Assembly: GCA_026545765.1 (NCBI GenBank)
Contig: CM048839.1
Span: forward strand, 84,745,914-84,809,913
Direction of reading: 5' to 3'
Origin: Plantago major
Lineage: Eukaryota; Streptophyta; Magnoliopsida; Lamiales; Plantaginaceae
Length of the DNA: 64,000 nt
Shown: positions 11,418 to 22,809 of the stretch, one piece after another
Numbering within the stretch: the first letter of the stretch is position 1
Layout: each line of letters opens with the position of its first letter
Program-made: the position numbers and the translations under genes
The notes under the pieces: generated by a model
What the model was told of the DNA's origin: nothing
What the model saw: only the letters and a program-made list of their open reading frames with translations
Databases searched by the model: none

Positions 11418-12905
11418 ATGGCTCCTAAGAAAACTCCAGCCGCCGTCCCACCCCGTCGCCGTGGCCGCTCGCGAAAATCAGGGCTCACGGAGGCGCCCGG
11501 TGGCTCATTCGATCCCTTGGCCGGAGCTGTTGACGTAGAGCCCGTCGTTGACTTGGTTGTCGACCCTGTTTTGGACTCCCAACACCCTTCGACCGCCGCG
11601 CCGCCACCGACTCCCCTTCAACCTTCACCCCCTGTTCCGCCTGAACCAGATCCGCCCGATCAGACTCCCCTGGACGTGACTGAATTGATTTCAGATCCGC
11701 CTGACCATTCTGCTCAATCGATTCAGCCTATAGAGCCCCTTCCTTCTGCTGCGAATCCGGCGGTGGACGTGACTGATTTGGTTTCCGGTCCGCCTGACCC
11801 TTCTGCTCAATCGATTCAGACTATAGAGCCCCTTCATGCGATTACGGTGTGGCAGACACCCGTATTTGGGTGGACGTGATTAAAGGTAATCGGCTCCCTC
11901 AACAGGGCCGTGGAATTAAATATATTGCCCCGACTATCGTGGATGGAGACCTGGAAATTGTGATTGATGATAATGATGTTGCTTCCGAATTAAAATTCTG
12001 GGAAAACACCTTGATTTTCTTTGTGCTTGGAGGAGACTTATCGATGAACGCTATCAAGCAATTCATGATAAAAAACTGGCAATTTGTGAAACTACCGGAA
12101 CTATATTATAACGAAGAAGGCTACTTTCTAGTTCGGTTCCATTCAGCAGCGGACAAGAATGAGGTTTTAAAACGCGAGTCCTACTCGATTTTTGGTATGC
12201 ATATCTTCCTCCGTCAATGGACGCAAAATTTCTCGTTGATGGATGACCTACTTCGGGTTATGCCAGTCCGGGTTAAATTCCCACAATTGCCGCTTCATCT
12301 GTGGGGAGATAGAAGCATTGGAAAAATTGCTAGTGCCATTGGAAAGCCATTGTTTACTAACGAGTGTACCGCTCGTAAACTTCGGGTTACCTATGCTCGT
12401 GTTTTGATTGAGGTCGACGTTACAAAGGAGCTCCGCAAATCGATACCTATTGTTGATAACAAGGGTAAGAAGATTATGCAATCTGTTGAATATGAATGGT
12501 CTTCAGCTTTCTGTGAGAAGCGTCAGCAAATTGGACATGTTTGCGAACACGAACCAAATAGTACCACGGAGCCACCTGCTCCGACTCAAACTACTCAGCG
12601 GCTCCCCGTCTCCGCTTCCTAGGCACCACACGGTATCGGGCAATGGGTGGCCCACCCATGCAAAGGCCTAGGCCCCGAATCAAGACGCTACCGCTCCACC
12701 TAGGCACGCGATTCAGGCTACTCGGCCTGGGGACAAACCGTTAACTGCTCGACCAGTGGACCCGAATACATCATCATCGACCTCGGGGACAGCCCCTGCT
12801 ACTAGAGCGACCGAGACATTACCACCAATCTCAACACAGAACGGGTTAGAGGCTTTAAGTCAACTGGATGACACTGAAACGCCTCCAACCCGACACCAGT
12901 GTTAG
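11418..12905 (+). pseudogene. LINE-1 ORF1 (DUF4283 RNA-binding protein), frameshifted
   Basis: The ATG at 11418 lies 30 bp from the element start. The N terminus is basic (RRRGRSRK) then rich in proline and serine. A frameshift near 11850-11879 leads to the DUF4283 domain (about 11960-12430; FWENTLIFF, LPELYYNEEGYFLVRF). The zinc knuckle near 12510-12545 has lost one cysteine (CEKRQQIGHVC, where the family has CxxCxxxGHxC). A stop at 12620-12622 and another shift precede the natural end near 12905. Such proteins bind LINE RNA as a chaperone; this copy cannot be translated whole. Confidence 0.85.
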
Positions 12906-13722
12906 CCTGGAATACACGGGACTGAATAAAGTAGCAAAACATCGTGAGGTTAGCTCCCGCCTCAATTCGCTTAATGTTAATATTGCTGCTTTACTTGAAA
13001 CTCGGGTCAAGGAACCGAATGCTATACGAATCAGGGCTCGTTTAGGAAAAAAATGGACCTACCAGGATAACTATACCCACGACCCGAATGGGCGTATTTG
13101 GATTCTCTGGAATTATCAGCGGATTAAGCTACAGGTTCACTCGAAATCGGATCAATTCATTCATTGTAGTATCTATGACCTGCAAGATACCCTCATACAG
13201 TGGACCACTTTTGTCTATGCACATAATACGCTGGAAAAGCGAAGAGAACTCTGGTCTGACATAGAGAGCATTGCCACAACTGTCTCTGGCCCTTGGATGG
13301 TTATTGGGGACTTTAATAATGTGCTGGGACCTTTAGATAGAGTGGGAGGTAACCCGGTCACACCTTCTGAGTTTCTTGATTTGGAAGAGACTATGGACTC
13401 CACATCTCTCGTGGAGAAAGATACGGAGGGGGACTATTTCACTTGGTCTAACAAGCAACATCAGACTACTATTTACTCTCGTATCGACAGAGCGTTATGT
13501 AATCCAGATTGGTTCCTCAATTTTCCTTCATGGAAGATTCATGTCCTAGAACCTGGAGTCTCTGACCACTCTCCCTTGCATGTACTGGATTCGGCCGCCA
13601 AACACAACCGAAAGCCCCGGCAGTCACTTTATGAACAGTTTGGCATCTCATGATGATTTTCTTGCTACTGTGCAATCTGTTTGGAACCAGGAAGTACACG
13701 GCCAGCCCATGTATATCTTATG
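12899..13722 (+). pseudogene. LINE-1 ORF2, 5' part: endonuclease domain
   Basis: The equivalent of the ORF2 start in LINE-2 (ATG at 36489) is GTG here (12899-12901), and a 1-base deletion follows, so the natural start is lost. The open segment 12868-13653 encodes an exonuclease-endonuclease-phosphatase fold: LLETRVKE, GPWMVIGDFNNVL, FTWSNKQ, SRIDRALCN and SDHSPL, including the D/N and SDH catalytic motifs of APE-type nucleases that nick the target. Further shifts follow, and the Tat element interrupts ORF2 at 13728. Confidence 0.85.
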
Positions 13723-13727
13723 GTGAA
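13723..13727. repeat. Left 5-bp target duplication of the Tat element
   Basis: GTGAA, identical to 27814-27818. Both copies lie inside LINE-1 ORF2. Confidence 0.88.
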
Positions 13728-14589
13728 TGTTGAAGGATAAAACCTCAAACACCAACACTACTACTACAAATAACCTAATCTAAGGTCCACCTCCAACTTG
13801 AAGTCCGAGAGAAGGCTTGTCCGAGCAAGAGTACCTGAGAGGACTAAGTGGGGGGGGGGGGGTTAGAATGGATTACCCGGATTGCCTAAGTCAATCCGGA
13901 AGGAGGCTTTACTCAAAGGAGAGATGAAAGCTCTCAATGCAATAGTAGCGGGAAAGGTTAAGATATCAAGAGATACTTGTTACTATGGAATTATCACTTA
14001 CCTTAAGGTCTTGGACCTTGTGCTATATTTATAGTTATCATATACTTATGAAGTAGCTCATAAGATGATGCCAAGTGTATGCCTCAGATTTGGACACCAA
14101 TGCTACCTTTGGCCCATGGCCCATTAGTGAATAGTAATCCAATACTAATTAATGGGCCGGGAGGGTAGTTTGGTCCTTTCCCGTTGAGACAACTGTTCCG
14201 CACGTTGGGTCCGTGTTAGTCCCTCAGACAGACCTGTCTGCTTGGTTGATCTGCCCTTGGGTGACTCTGGATGTCCGAGCCTAGAGTCTCACGGAAGTAT
14301 CTCAGTGGTTCTGTTATATACGTTTGGGCTTATCGTGATGGTGGCGTCCGAGATTTCCTCGTCCGGTCCGTTTGGCATCTCTGTACTGGCGTGGCCAGGT
14401 TTGTAAGTCCTTCTCCCAGCTAGCTCAGACTAGCTGTAAGGTTGTAGTGACCTTTAGCGTACTGGTCGATTCACTTTGGGCGGACCATGTGAGGTCGGAC
14501 CAGTACTGAATTGGCTAATTAAGCCGTGATGCGCTTTAGGACACGCTCTATGGCGCCCTTAACGGATTGGACACATGTCCGTAACAACA
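13728..14589 (-). repeat. 3' LTR of the Tat element (862 bp)
   Basis: Plus-strand ends are TGTTGAAGG and TCCGTAACAACA. It matches 26952-27813 throughout, with the most variable spot a poly-G run near 13850-13862. A TATA-like TATAAATA on the minus strand lies at 14024-14034. Confidence 0.95.
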
Positions 14590-14607
14590 TATGTCCCCCT
14601 AGTTTCC
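14590..14607 (-). promoter_or_regulatory. Polypurine tract of the Tat element
   Basis: The minus strand reads GGAAACTAGGGGGACATA directly before the 3' LTR. This purine-rich run is where plus-strand DNA synthesis would be primed. Confidence 0.7.
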
Positions 14608-15268
14608 AAGTATCTTAGTAGAAGATAGTTGGTAACTATGAAAAGAACAAGTGTGTTGTGGAGCGTGTCCGAATCGTTAACTGAAGAAAGGTAAAAGATC
14701 CCTTCTGTTTGAGATCCGTCATCCGTGTTCCGTGTTCAGGAATTGAATATATCTCTCTCCCCCCCCCTTTTCCTTCTACAGTCCGGATTAACAGAAGTGT
14801 TCGGACTGTAGATGGAAAAGGTATTTGTAATCGAGATATATAGTTCCGAGTACGGATAGGATGTAGCGTAGCCCTCTGGAGACTTTCCGTTAGACAGCTT
14901 TGTCAAGCTGATCCGTCTGGGTCGCTGATCCGTAAGCCCAAGAGGCCCAATAGGTTGTGTGTTCGGCTCTCGCGGGAAAGGTCCCGAGTAAAGCGACACG
15001 ACTGTTGGATCAGGACGACATCGACGGTTGGGGTTAGAGGCCCGATTGATGTGACACGTCTGTCACGCGTTAGGTGCGACGTACTGACAGCAACCCATTC
15101 GTGGAACGGTGTAACCACTGGATCAAAAAGATCTGACGGTTGGGATTCAAATCCAGGTGATGCGAATCCTCGGTTAGGCACCAAACGTAATGACCGTTGG
15201 ATTTGAAGAGATCAACGGTCGTGGTTTAGTCCTAAGTGATGTGACGCTTGGCCTTTCCCAAATTGCCC
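14608..15268. other. Noncoding stretch between polypurine tract and first antisense promoter
   Basis: This is the 3' untranslated part of the Tat element on the minus strand and the upstream region of the antisense gene on the plus strand. Overlapping open frames on both strands between 14736 and 15206 show no domain. Confidence 0.5.
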
Positions 15269-15278
15269 TTATAAATAG
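15269..15278 (+). promoter_or_regulatory. TATA box for the antisense gene of the Tat element
   Basis: TTATAAATAG on the plus strand, against the direction of gag-pol. Downstream lies a leader with a plausible intron (GTACGT donor at 15472, acceptor AG at 15921-15922) that ends one base before the antisense ATG at 15924. Promoter function is inferred. Confidence 0.5.
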
Positions 15279-15923
15279 TCAGCCCATCAGTCACTTTCAC
15301 ACTTTTAGCAATCTCAAAATTCAGAGCAATCGCAAAGCAATCCGAGCGTTTGAAGACACATCCGAGCAAGCAAGAGTCGCAAAATTTGAAAGTTTCTTCT
15401 TCGAATCCGTACCCTCGGAAAAGCTGCAAGGCTTAGTCGTCCGTTCGAACTTATCAAATCAACTTTATCAAGTACGTACATCTTCACTTTTGCTAAGTTG
15501 TCTCCTTTTCACGATATGCTTACTTCGTGCTCATATGTTTTTGCCCTGCTCGGATATGAAATTGTCGAGTCTGTTCTTGCCGATGTTGCGTGTGATATGC
15601 TTTAGCAACGTTCTTAGTTGAAACAATTTCTCCTCCGTACTGTTGCATGCCAATTTTTTGCCAGTATCTTGTTGATGCATCTCATGTGTATGCCGACTGT
15701 AACCAAAATTTTATTATGCATGCTTATTTGGTAATGTGTTGGTGCCAATTGGCACACAGTCTTCCGTAAATTTGCCCCGCTCAGCGTGCCGGGTAAGGTA
15801 GGTGATAGTGCCAACGGCGCGTTAAGTAGAAATCCGTAGGCTTTCTTTGAATTAAGAAATTACCTAAACGAACTCTCGGACAATCAACACCATCATTCCT
15901 GACTTGTTTTTCATACGCCTAGG

Positions 15924-18758
15924 ATGTCCGGGAGCGATAGTCAGAACCAGCACGAGGCCCCAGGTTATAATGACGCAGTAGATTTAGGGTTCGGGTCCGT
16001 GGATCTGACCTTGTTCGCGAGAGATTTTGTAGTTGTGGAGCTTGTGTCGTCGGAGATTACGATCTTTGAGCACGGTGTGATGCGGCGAAGCGACGCGTTG
16101 ATGGACGGGGTGACCTTGCTAGGACTAGGTCGTTAGTCCAATCTCGGACTATAGGTGGCATTGGGACATCCTGGGATCCGAGCGAACTACGTGCGGAGCG
16201 GGAAGGCGACCGCGGTCGGGAGGCTGAAGAAGTCGAGATGTTCGAGGCTGGGGTGGAGGACCGTGTTGTAGCGAAAACAGGTCCGTCTAACCCAAGCACA
16301 TCCGGGAGACCCGAAGGTGTCATCGAGGAGGAAGAAGATGGTGAGGAAGAGGAAGATGAGGACGAGGAGGGAGAAGGAGAAGGATCTCCTGTCGCTCGTC
16401 CCCCTAGACGATCCAGTCGACGGATTGCACTACACCCTGCTGCGCCCGTTCAGTCCAGTCTTCCATTAATTGAAGGTCGTGGTGCGAAAGCTGCCCGAAT
16501 CAAGTTCCTCCGTCCTGCGTCCGCTGTTACAATAGCGGACGAATTTGGAGAACTAAACACGGACGGACTTCTTCCTACGTGTCCATCCAGGGTTAGGGCG
16601 GAGGACATCCCCAAGTGGAGGCGAAAGTGGGAGATCCCTGACTCCGTAGAAATCATGGTTTCAGAGCCCGGACACGCCTTTTACAACCCGCCCGCTGGGT
16701 ATATGTGTGTGCACGAGGTAGCTTTTGCTTGTGGGTGGAAGGTCCCCATTGCAGCGGAGTTGAAGCACATTCTGAATCACATTGGGATCGGTCCGAGTCA
16801 GGTTATCCCGAAGTCCTTGGGTAATCTTATTTGCTTCGTCATTTTCTGCAAGAAGAAAGGGCAGCCCGTAAATTTTGAGAACTTCAGGCAGCTCTTTCAC
16901 GTCTCGTTCAGTCCGGGGAACCCACTATTCTATACTTTCATGAATAGGAAATCATACAATTTTATCTCGGACTCCATTTCGTCGCTGGGATCGAAGTGGT
17001 GGGATAGGTACATTTTTGTACGGATGGCTCTGAAACCAGGGGAGTCCGAGAGGCAGCGAGAACAGTGGGGACTGCCAACAAAATTCCTAAGGGAGAGTAT
17101 CCCGGATTGGCGTACCCTTCCGAAGAACGTGGCTCCGTGGGTGGCGGCAATCCACAAAAAGCATGACCCACCTACTTATCCGTTTCACGGATTAATCTGT
17201 CAGCCACTTCCCTACCTGTGCGGACTAACAGGAGCAGTGGATGTAGGAGGGAAGACGGACTTTAGTAAGAATTCGTTGGCTTGAAACTTGGCGTTCTTTC
17301 TTCTTCGATATACTCTATTTGGATTACGTGTTTCCGCAATTCTGATAATTCTTCTTTAACCCGTATGTATCTAACGCCTTTGGTTTATTGTGCAGGTCAT
17401 TGGTTTGACTACATCATGTCGACACTCCGCGAAAAGAAAAAGTTGCAGAGAGAGCAGCAAGCCCTGGAGGTCGCCGCTGGTCAGAGGACCAAAATCATCA
17501 ATACTTCCGCCGGTTTTCCCATGTCAGATCCGAAGAATGCCACAGTTTTTGCCACGGAGGAAGAAAGGCGGAACAAAAAATTTGGAGGATTCTCGGGCCT
17601 TGGCGGTGCCGACAAGGCAAAACCCCGTCACTCGGGCGCCACCGCTAAGTCCGAAGCTTCATTGCTTTGCACCACAACGAGAGGTGTTGATGCAGGATGC
17701 CATTACCTCGGGACGCAAGAGAGGAGCAACTTCGGAGGCTCCTCCCGCAGCAAAGAGACAGCAATTGTCCGCTGTCCTTCCTGTTGACCAAGTTGCTCTT
17801 GACAAGGAGTACGAGCTGGCTTGCGGACTCCCTGAGGTTGAGCGGGTCGGAGGGCTGGATGGGCTATACCAACGGGTAAGTAATCTTTGGATGCTCTTCT
17901 TGGTTTGTTCTTAGTATGACAGAAGTGCAACTTGTATTCTTACAGACTTCTTGCGGCTCATTTGTTCGTCGAGCCATGCAATGGAAGGCCGCTGAACGCG
18001 CTACCATTGAGGAGGACCTCCACAAGGCCGTGGCCACTTCCGCGGATGAGGCGGAGGAGGTGAAGCAAATGGAGATGCGGCTAAAAGAGCACGAAGTGAA
18101 GTTCCATAAGCTGAAGACTAGCTGGGAAGAAATTAAGGCGGACCTCGACTGGCAGAAGAACTTTGTCGACAAGTCGATGAAGGCTTTTCTGGATTCGAAG
18201 GATTTTCTGCTCGAAGGCCTCCAATATGCCCGTCTTCAGGCTGGTCGTGACTTCATGGAGTCCGACTCCTTCAAGTTCTTGACGGCGGACAAATCCGATG
18301 CCTCCCGCCTGGATGGGTTCGTGTCCGCTATCGGGCAACTGCAGTCCAAGGGACTACTTCCACCGGACTTTAACTGGAAGGCGGAAGGGTTAATCCCTTC
18401 TGCGGATGCTAATGGTGTGGAAGTCCCTGTAGACAGTGTCTCGGATGAACAGTTGGCCGCGTGTGAGTTTGCAGAACTCGTCACTGAGGAAGGTGAGATC
18501 GAGATCCGAAATGGCGGGCCCTTCCTCCCGAGATGGGTCCCGGATGCTCTCCGAAAGGTATGCTTTGTACCTTTCGACAATTACCGGGCTTTCCTGAAGA
18601 AGTGGTTCTCCCTGCCTTGCCGGGTCGTTGGCCTTCCCGCGGATTTCAACTTGTTCAATATTGTTGAATCCCTTGCTGCGCAAGCCACCTCCAACACGCC
18701 CCCTGTCGATCCGCCTCAAGCTGGTGAAGCGGGTCCGAGCCAAGCTGGGCCTCAGTGA
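15924..18758 (+). pseudogene. Antisense gene of the Tat element: Transposase_28-like domain plus coiled coil, three exons, two frameshifts
   Basis: This gene runs opposite to gag-pol, between integrase and the 3' LTR. Predicted exons are 15924-17264, 17396-17875 and 17946-18758; both introns (131 and 70 bp) have GT-AG ends and keep phase. Exon 1 has an acidic E/D-rich tract and then the region NPPAGYMCVHEVAFACGWKV...LNHIGIGPSQVIP, resembling the putative gypsy-type transposon domain Transposase_28. Exon 2 has a basic helix and a nuclear-signal-like KRGATSEAPPAAKRQ. Exon 3 starts with a coiled coil (about 17976-18150). Frameshifts lie near 16100-16137 and 17590-17700. The biochemical role of this family is unknown. 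Confidence 0.75.
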
Positions 18759-19183
18759 GAAGTCCGGGGTATGCCCCGTTGAAATTCTGTATTTGCTGAA
18801 TCTTTCTGTTGGATTTGCATCTTTTGATAACTCGGAATGTCATTACATACTATAGCAATGTTTCGTATTTAATCCGAGGAGTTGAACCTCCTATGTTTCC
18901 GAACTATTACTTGCTCTCTTCTTCATTCCTTTTTATCTGCTGTTCATAAGCTGAGTTATTATAAATTACCCATCTCTTAAGAGCACAGAATGTTGTAGAT
19001 GGCATCTGATGTAGAAATCAGACCATCATCTTTCCGATAGTCGGACTGTTCGCCCCTTGGGATGTGTAATTCTTCTAGAAGGAGGAAGGTGAAACAGTGA
19101 AATAGTCATTATGACTACGTCTTTTCATCTCCCCCGTCGTCGGATTATCGACAAGTGGCGAGATCTTAAGGACCCGTCGCAAC
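18759..19183. other. Spacer between the two antisense ORFs of the Tat element
   Basis: Noncoding. It contains the 3' flank of the antisense gene and upstream DNA of the next TATA box. No domain or repeat was recognised. Confidence 0.5.
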
Positions 19184-19191
19184 TATAAATA
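19184..19191 (+). promoter_or_regulatory. Second antisense TATA box in the Tat element
   Basis: TATAAATA on the plus strand, about 107 bp before the ATG at 19291. Spacing fits a promoter for the small ORF. Confidence 0.5.
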
Positions 19192-19290
19192 GGGTGTGGT
19201 AATTCTTCCCTTTTTCACTACTGTACCCTTCTTCGCTTTGTGTTTTGTTTTATTGATTCCAGCCATCCACAAAAGCCGGAGTTCTCCAGG

Positions 19291-19568
19291 ATGTCGGAAT
19301 CTGATGACGAGGAATATCGACCTTGGGTAAAGCGTGCTTGGGCATGCATCCACCGATTTACCCGGGTTCGGGGACCGCGGATGACCCGATCATCCTTGAT
19401 TTTGAAGGCGATCGACCTCTATGTCCGGGAATAGCTAGGAGGCGAGCCGAGGAAGAGAGGGAGCGGACGCTGAAGCTGATCCGTAGGAGGATCCGTATGC
19501 AGCAGCAAGCTCGTCAGGGTCGAGGTGGATGCTCGGAGTCCCAAGGCTCGACTTCCGGAGTCTGGTGA
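19291..19568 (+). pseudogene. Small second antisense ORF of the Tat element, frameshifted
   Basis: The frame opens with MSESDDEEYRPW (acidic) and shifts near 19310-19325 into a frame that reads YPGSGTADDPIILDFEGD and then a strongly basic helix (ARRRAEEERERTLKLIRRRI), ending at 19568. The predicted product would be about 92 residues with an acidic start and a basic charged helix. I do not recognise a family. The TATA box 107 bp upstream and the position next to the larger antisense gene suggest a real element-encoded ORF rather than a chance frame. Confidence 0.4.
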
Positions 19569-20800
19569 AGGAACAAGGCGGGGTATGCCCCGTGGATGCA
19601 TGTACTTATCCTTGGATCTCTCCAGATTGTACTTCTGTTATATAAATGTTCGGATAATTTTGTTTATAAAATTCGAACTATTTTTCCTCGGATGAGATCG
19701 CCATCTTTTTCTTGTGCAGACTTCGTCGGATGATATTGACGCACATATTTTTGTAAAATGACTAAGAAACTCGGACGTGGTTGATGGGCTTGTTTAGGCT
19801 TGATCGGATAAACCCGTCTGGCCCAACACTGTTCAACCCAAATGAATAGTTTAAGCCCATTGTGAACGTCGCAGTTCTGACGTGTTGGACGCCTATTGGT
19901 TCGTCACTTCTATAAATACTCCGGATCCCTTTTGGCCTTGGTCGCGCAAGTCCAACTTCCAATTTCCATATCTACTCAATCAGATGATTTCTTGAATAGT
20001 TTCCCCCTCGAGACTCCCGTCCATTCTCAAGTCGGCGTTCATCCTGAGCTTGAGAGTGGCGTGGGTCTAGAGGGGAAGATTGTTGAAGACCAGTCATGGA
20101 AAAGCATAGATCTCGGTTTGAATGTACATCTGTCTGTCTCCTCTGCTTTCTTCCATCCCCACTTTAATGGCTCAAATCTCTCTTATATTGGAAACGGTCT
20201 CCGAATTTCAAGAGAGTTTGAGTCTTTAAAGCCGGTGAGGCGGAAATCTCTTCTTGTCTGCACTTTGTTTTCCCCGGACACGGGACTTGCATTGCCATGT
20301 TTTGGTGGTATCCTGAAGGATTCCAGCACGTTTAACCATTCTCTTGCGTGCAGGTAGATCGAGTTCCTGGCCTCCGCGGGAAACAGACTTGCCGCTTGAC
20401 ACGGAAGAAGCTTTTCCCGACGGGGGAACGATCTTTGCTGGGAGATGACGTATCTCCAGAGACGTTTTTCTGCATTTTTCGTATTGCGTCCGTAAGTCCG
20501 GATAATCGATCCGGGATTGTAAATTGTACAGACAAGATTATGTATAATTCGTCTGTATATGAATGAAATCTCTTGCTTTCCTTGTCGTTAAACAAACGGT
20601 AAATCTCAGATGCGTAAATCGAAAAATCACAAATCGAAAGGTAGAGGTTGTATTGATTTGCCGGAAATTCAATTAAAACTTGCGGGCTCTATGGCCAATG
20701 GCAAAAGGACCAAAAAGAAACAGAACTGACGGAGTTCCGTGTAACAAGTAGTTGAAACTGAGATGATCAATCGACATGATGGAGATCCGCACAGTTATCT
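19569..20800. other. Noncoding part of the Tat antisense region
   Basis: Apart from the TATA box at 19911, no coding sequence is supported. Open frames here (19896-20357 plus, 20332-20595 minus) lack recognisable motifs. The pol stop codon is at 20801. Confidence 0.45.
19911..19918 (+). promoter_or_regulatory. Third antisense TATA box in the Tat element
   Basis: TATAAATA with an inverted CCAAT motif (ATTGG) at 19895-19899. The downstream frame 19896-20357 has no good start codon or domain, so no gene is called for it. It may drive a noncoding antisense RNA into pol. Confidence 0.35.
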
Positions 20801-22502
20801 CTATGCATAGAACTTCTGAAGGTTTCTAGCATTCCACGGACGGTTGAGGAGATGTCCGTTCTCATCTTCTAATTCATAACTCCCATTTACTTTTGCCCCG
20901 ACAATCTTGTAGGGTCCTTCCCACTTGGGCTTGAGTTTTCCAATATTGTTCAAAATGTCGGCTCGTCGAAGCACCAGGTCCCCGACTTGCAAGTTAGCCG
21001 CACGAACGTTCCTGTTGTAGGTTCGGGCTGCAGTTGCCTGATACCTAAGGATATTCGCCAGTGCCTCAGACCTTTTTTGTTCAAGCATGTCCAGGTCGAA
21101 TATCCGAGCTTCTTGGTTTGCTTTGTCTTCGAACTCTCGGATTCTCAAAGTCTCTACGGCAATCTCGGATGGTATGACTGCCTCTGAACCATATACCAAG
21201 GAGAATGGGGTTTCTTTGGTCGCGATCAAATGCAGTGGTGCGATGCGCCCATAGCACGCCTTCCAGGTCGTCCGCCCAGCTTTCTCGCGAAGTTCTTAAC
21301 CGCTTCTCGAGGATCTTGACTATTGTTTTGTTTGTGGACTCAGCCTGTCCATTGGCTTGCGGGTATCCAACAGATGTAAAACGTTGCTCGATTTTGAAGG
21401 ACGCCAGCCATTCCTTAAGCCTATGTCCTGAGAACTGGGCACCATTATCCGAGACTAGAACTCTTGGTAGGCCGAAGCGGCAAATGATGTTCTTCCAAAT
21501 GAAGGTCCGCACTCGACTTTCCGTGATAGTCGCTACAGCCTCCGCTTCTACCCACTTGGTAAAATATTCTACCGCCACAATGAGAAATTTTTTCTGTTGG
21601 GTACCCCTCGGAAATGGTCCGACAATATCGATACCCCACTGGTCGAACGGACACGCTATGATTGCCGGAATCATAGGGTTAAATCGCCGATGTGGGATGT
21701 TTGCGTAATATTGGCAATCCTGACATCTCCGGGCGTGGTCGGCGGAATCTTTACCGATGGTAGGCCAATAGTAGCCTTGTCGTATGATTTTCTGGGCGAG
21801 AGTCCTCCCCCCGGAATGACTCCCACAGCTTCCGTTGTGTATCTCTTCCAGCACGGTCTGTGCTTCTTGTGGGTTCAAACATCTCAGGTGAGTCCCGGAA
21901 AAAGATCTCTTGTACAAATCGTCACCCAGTATAAAGTATCTGTTTGCTCGGCATTGCACACTCCTTGATTCTTTCGGATCGACTGGCAAAGATCCGCCCT
22001 TGAGATAGTTAAAAATGTCAGTCATCCAGTTTCTTCCCGTGTCAAGTATCATGACCGCTGAACTGAGACTCATGACGGATGAGTCAGTAATGGTGAGTAG
22101 GATTACTCTCCTTGTGTCTAGAGCCGCTGTAGCAGATGCGTATTTTGCCAAGGCATCAGCTCTTTCGTTCCAAGCTCTATCAAACTTTTCCAAGGTGAAT
22201 TCCTCGAAGTGGCTGGCCTCATTCTTGAGTAGCTCAAGATACTTGATCATCAAAGGACCTTTTGTGGCAAAAGTTCCTGAAAATTGGGCCTCGACGAGCT
22301 GTGAGTCCGTGTAAGCTTTGACCTTCCGGGCTTGTAGTGACTTGGCTAGACGCAGCCCCACTAAAAGTGCTTCATACTCAGCCTCATTATTGGTAACTTT
22401 GAACTCCAAGGAAATCGCATAGTCGAGTTCCGCGCCATCCGGGCTCTTAAGGTAGATTCCAATTCCTCCCAATCTTCCAGTGGAAGAACCATCCACTTCC
22501 AA
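20801..22502 (-). pseudogene. Tat second (archaeal-type) RNase H and integrase
   Basis: The segment 22502-21081 begins with an archaeal-type RNase H (VDGSSTGRLGGIGI, NNEAEYEALLVGL, YTDSQLV). The integrase follows: zinc domain (H...CQDCQYYA) and catalytic core with D in GIDIVGPFP, D in LVSDNGAQF and E in the ESTNKTIVKIL helix. A frameshift near 21200 moves the C-terminal domain to the frame ending at 20801 (TPFSLVYGSEAVIPSEI, LKPKWEGPYKIV). There is no chromodomain, as expected for Tat. The long integrase frame makes this the best preserved part of pol. Confidence 0.92.
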
Positions 22503-22809
22503 TGTCCAGATATCGGAAGGATATTTTTGGGTTTGGAGATCTCCTGCGAGCTACTGAGGTTCCGCTCCTGGTTCATCCCCTTCCGTGATATCCGTTCTGA
22601 TGTTGTCAGCACTGGAGTTTCTGGGAACATCACCAAGTAGAAACATTTGGTTGACCCGAGTTTCCCCGTCTGACAAAGGGAAGGGTCGATTGATGAACTG
22701 GGCTTCCTCGAGGTTTTCCGGGTTGAACTTTGGCGGAACTGGCTTTCGGACAATATGCTTGGTGATTAAGCACTCGAGCACCTGCTTGTCAGGGACTTTC
22801 TCTGAATCC

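Noticed and set aside
19896..20357. 153-codon plus-strand frame after the third TATA box
   Set aside because: No early ATG, no recognisable motif, and it runs into the 3' end of pol; coding status not supported.
21205..21968. Plus-strand open frames of 120-170 codons across integrase
   Set aside because: They are antisense to a well-recognised integrase frame and contain no motif of their own.
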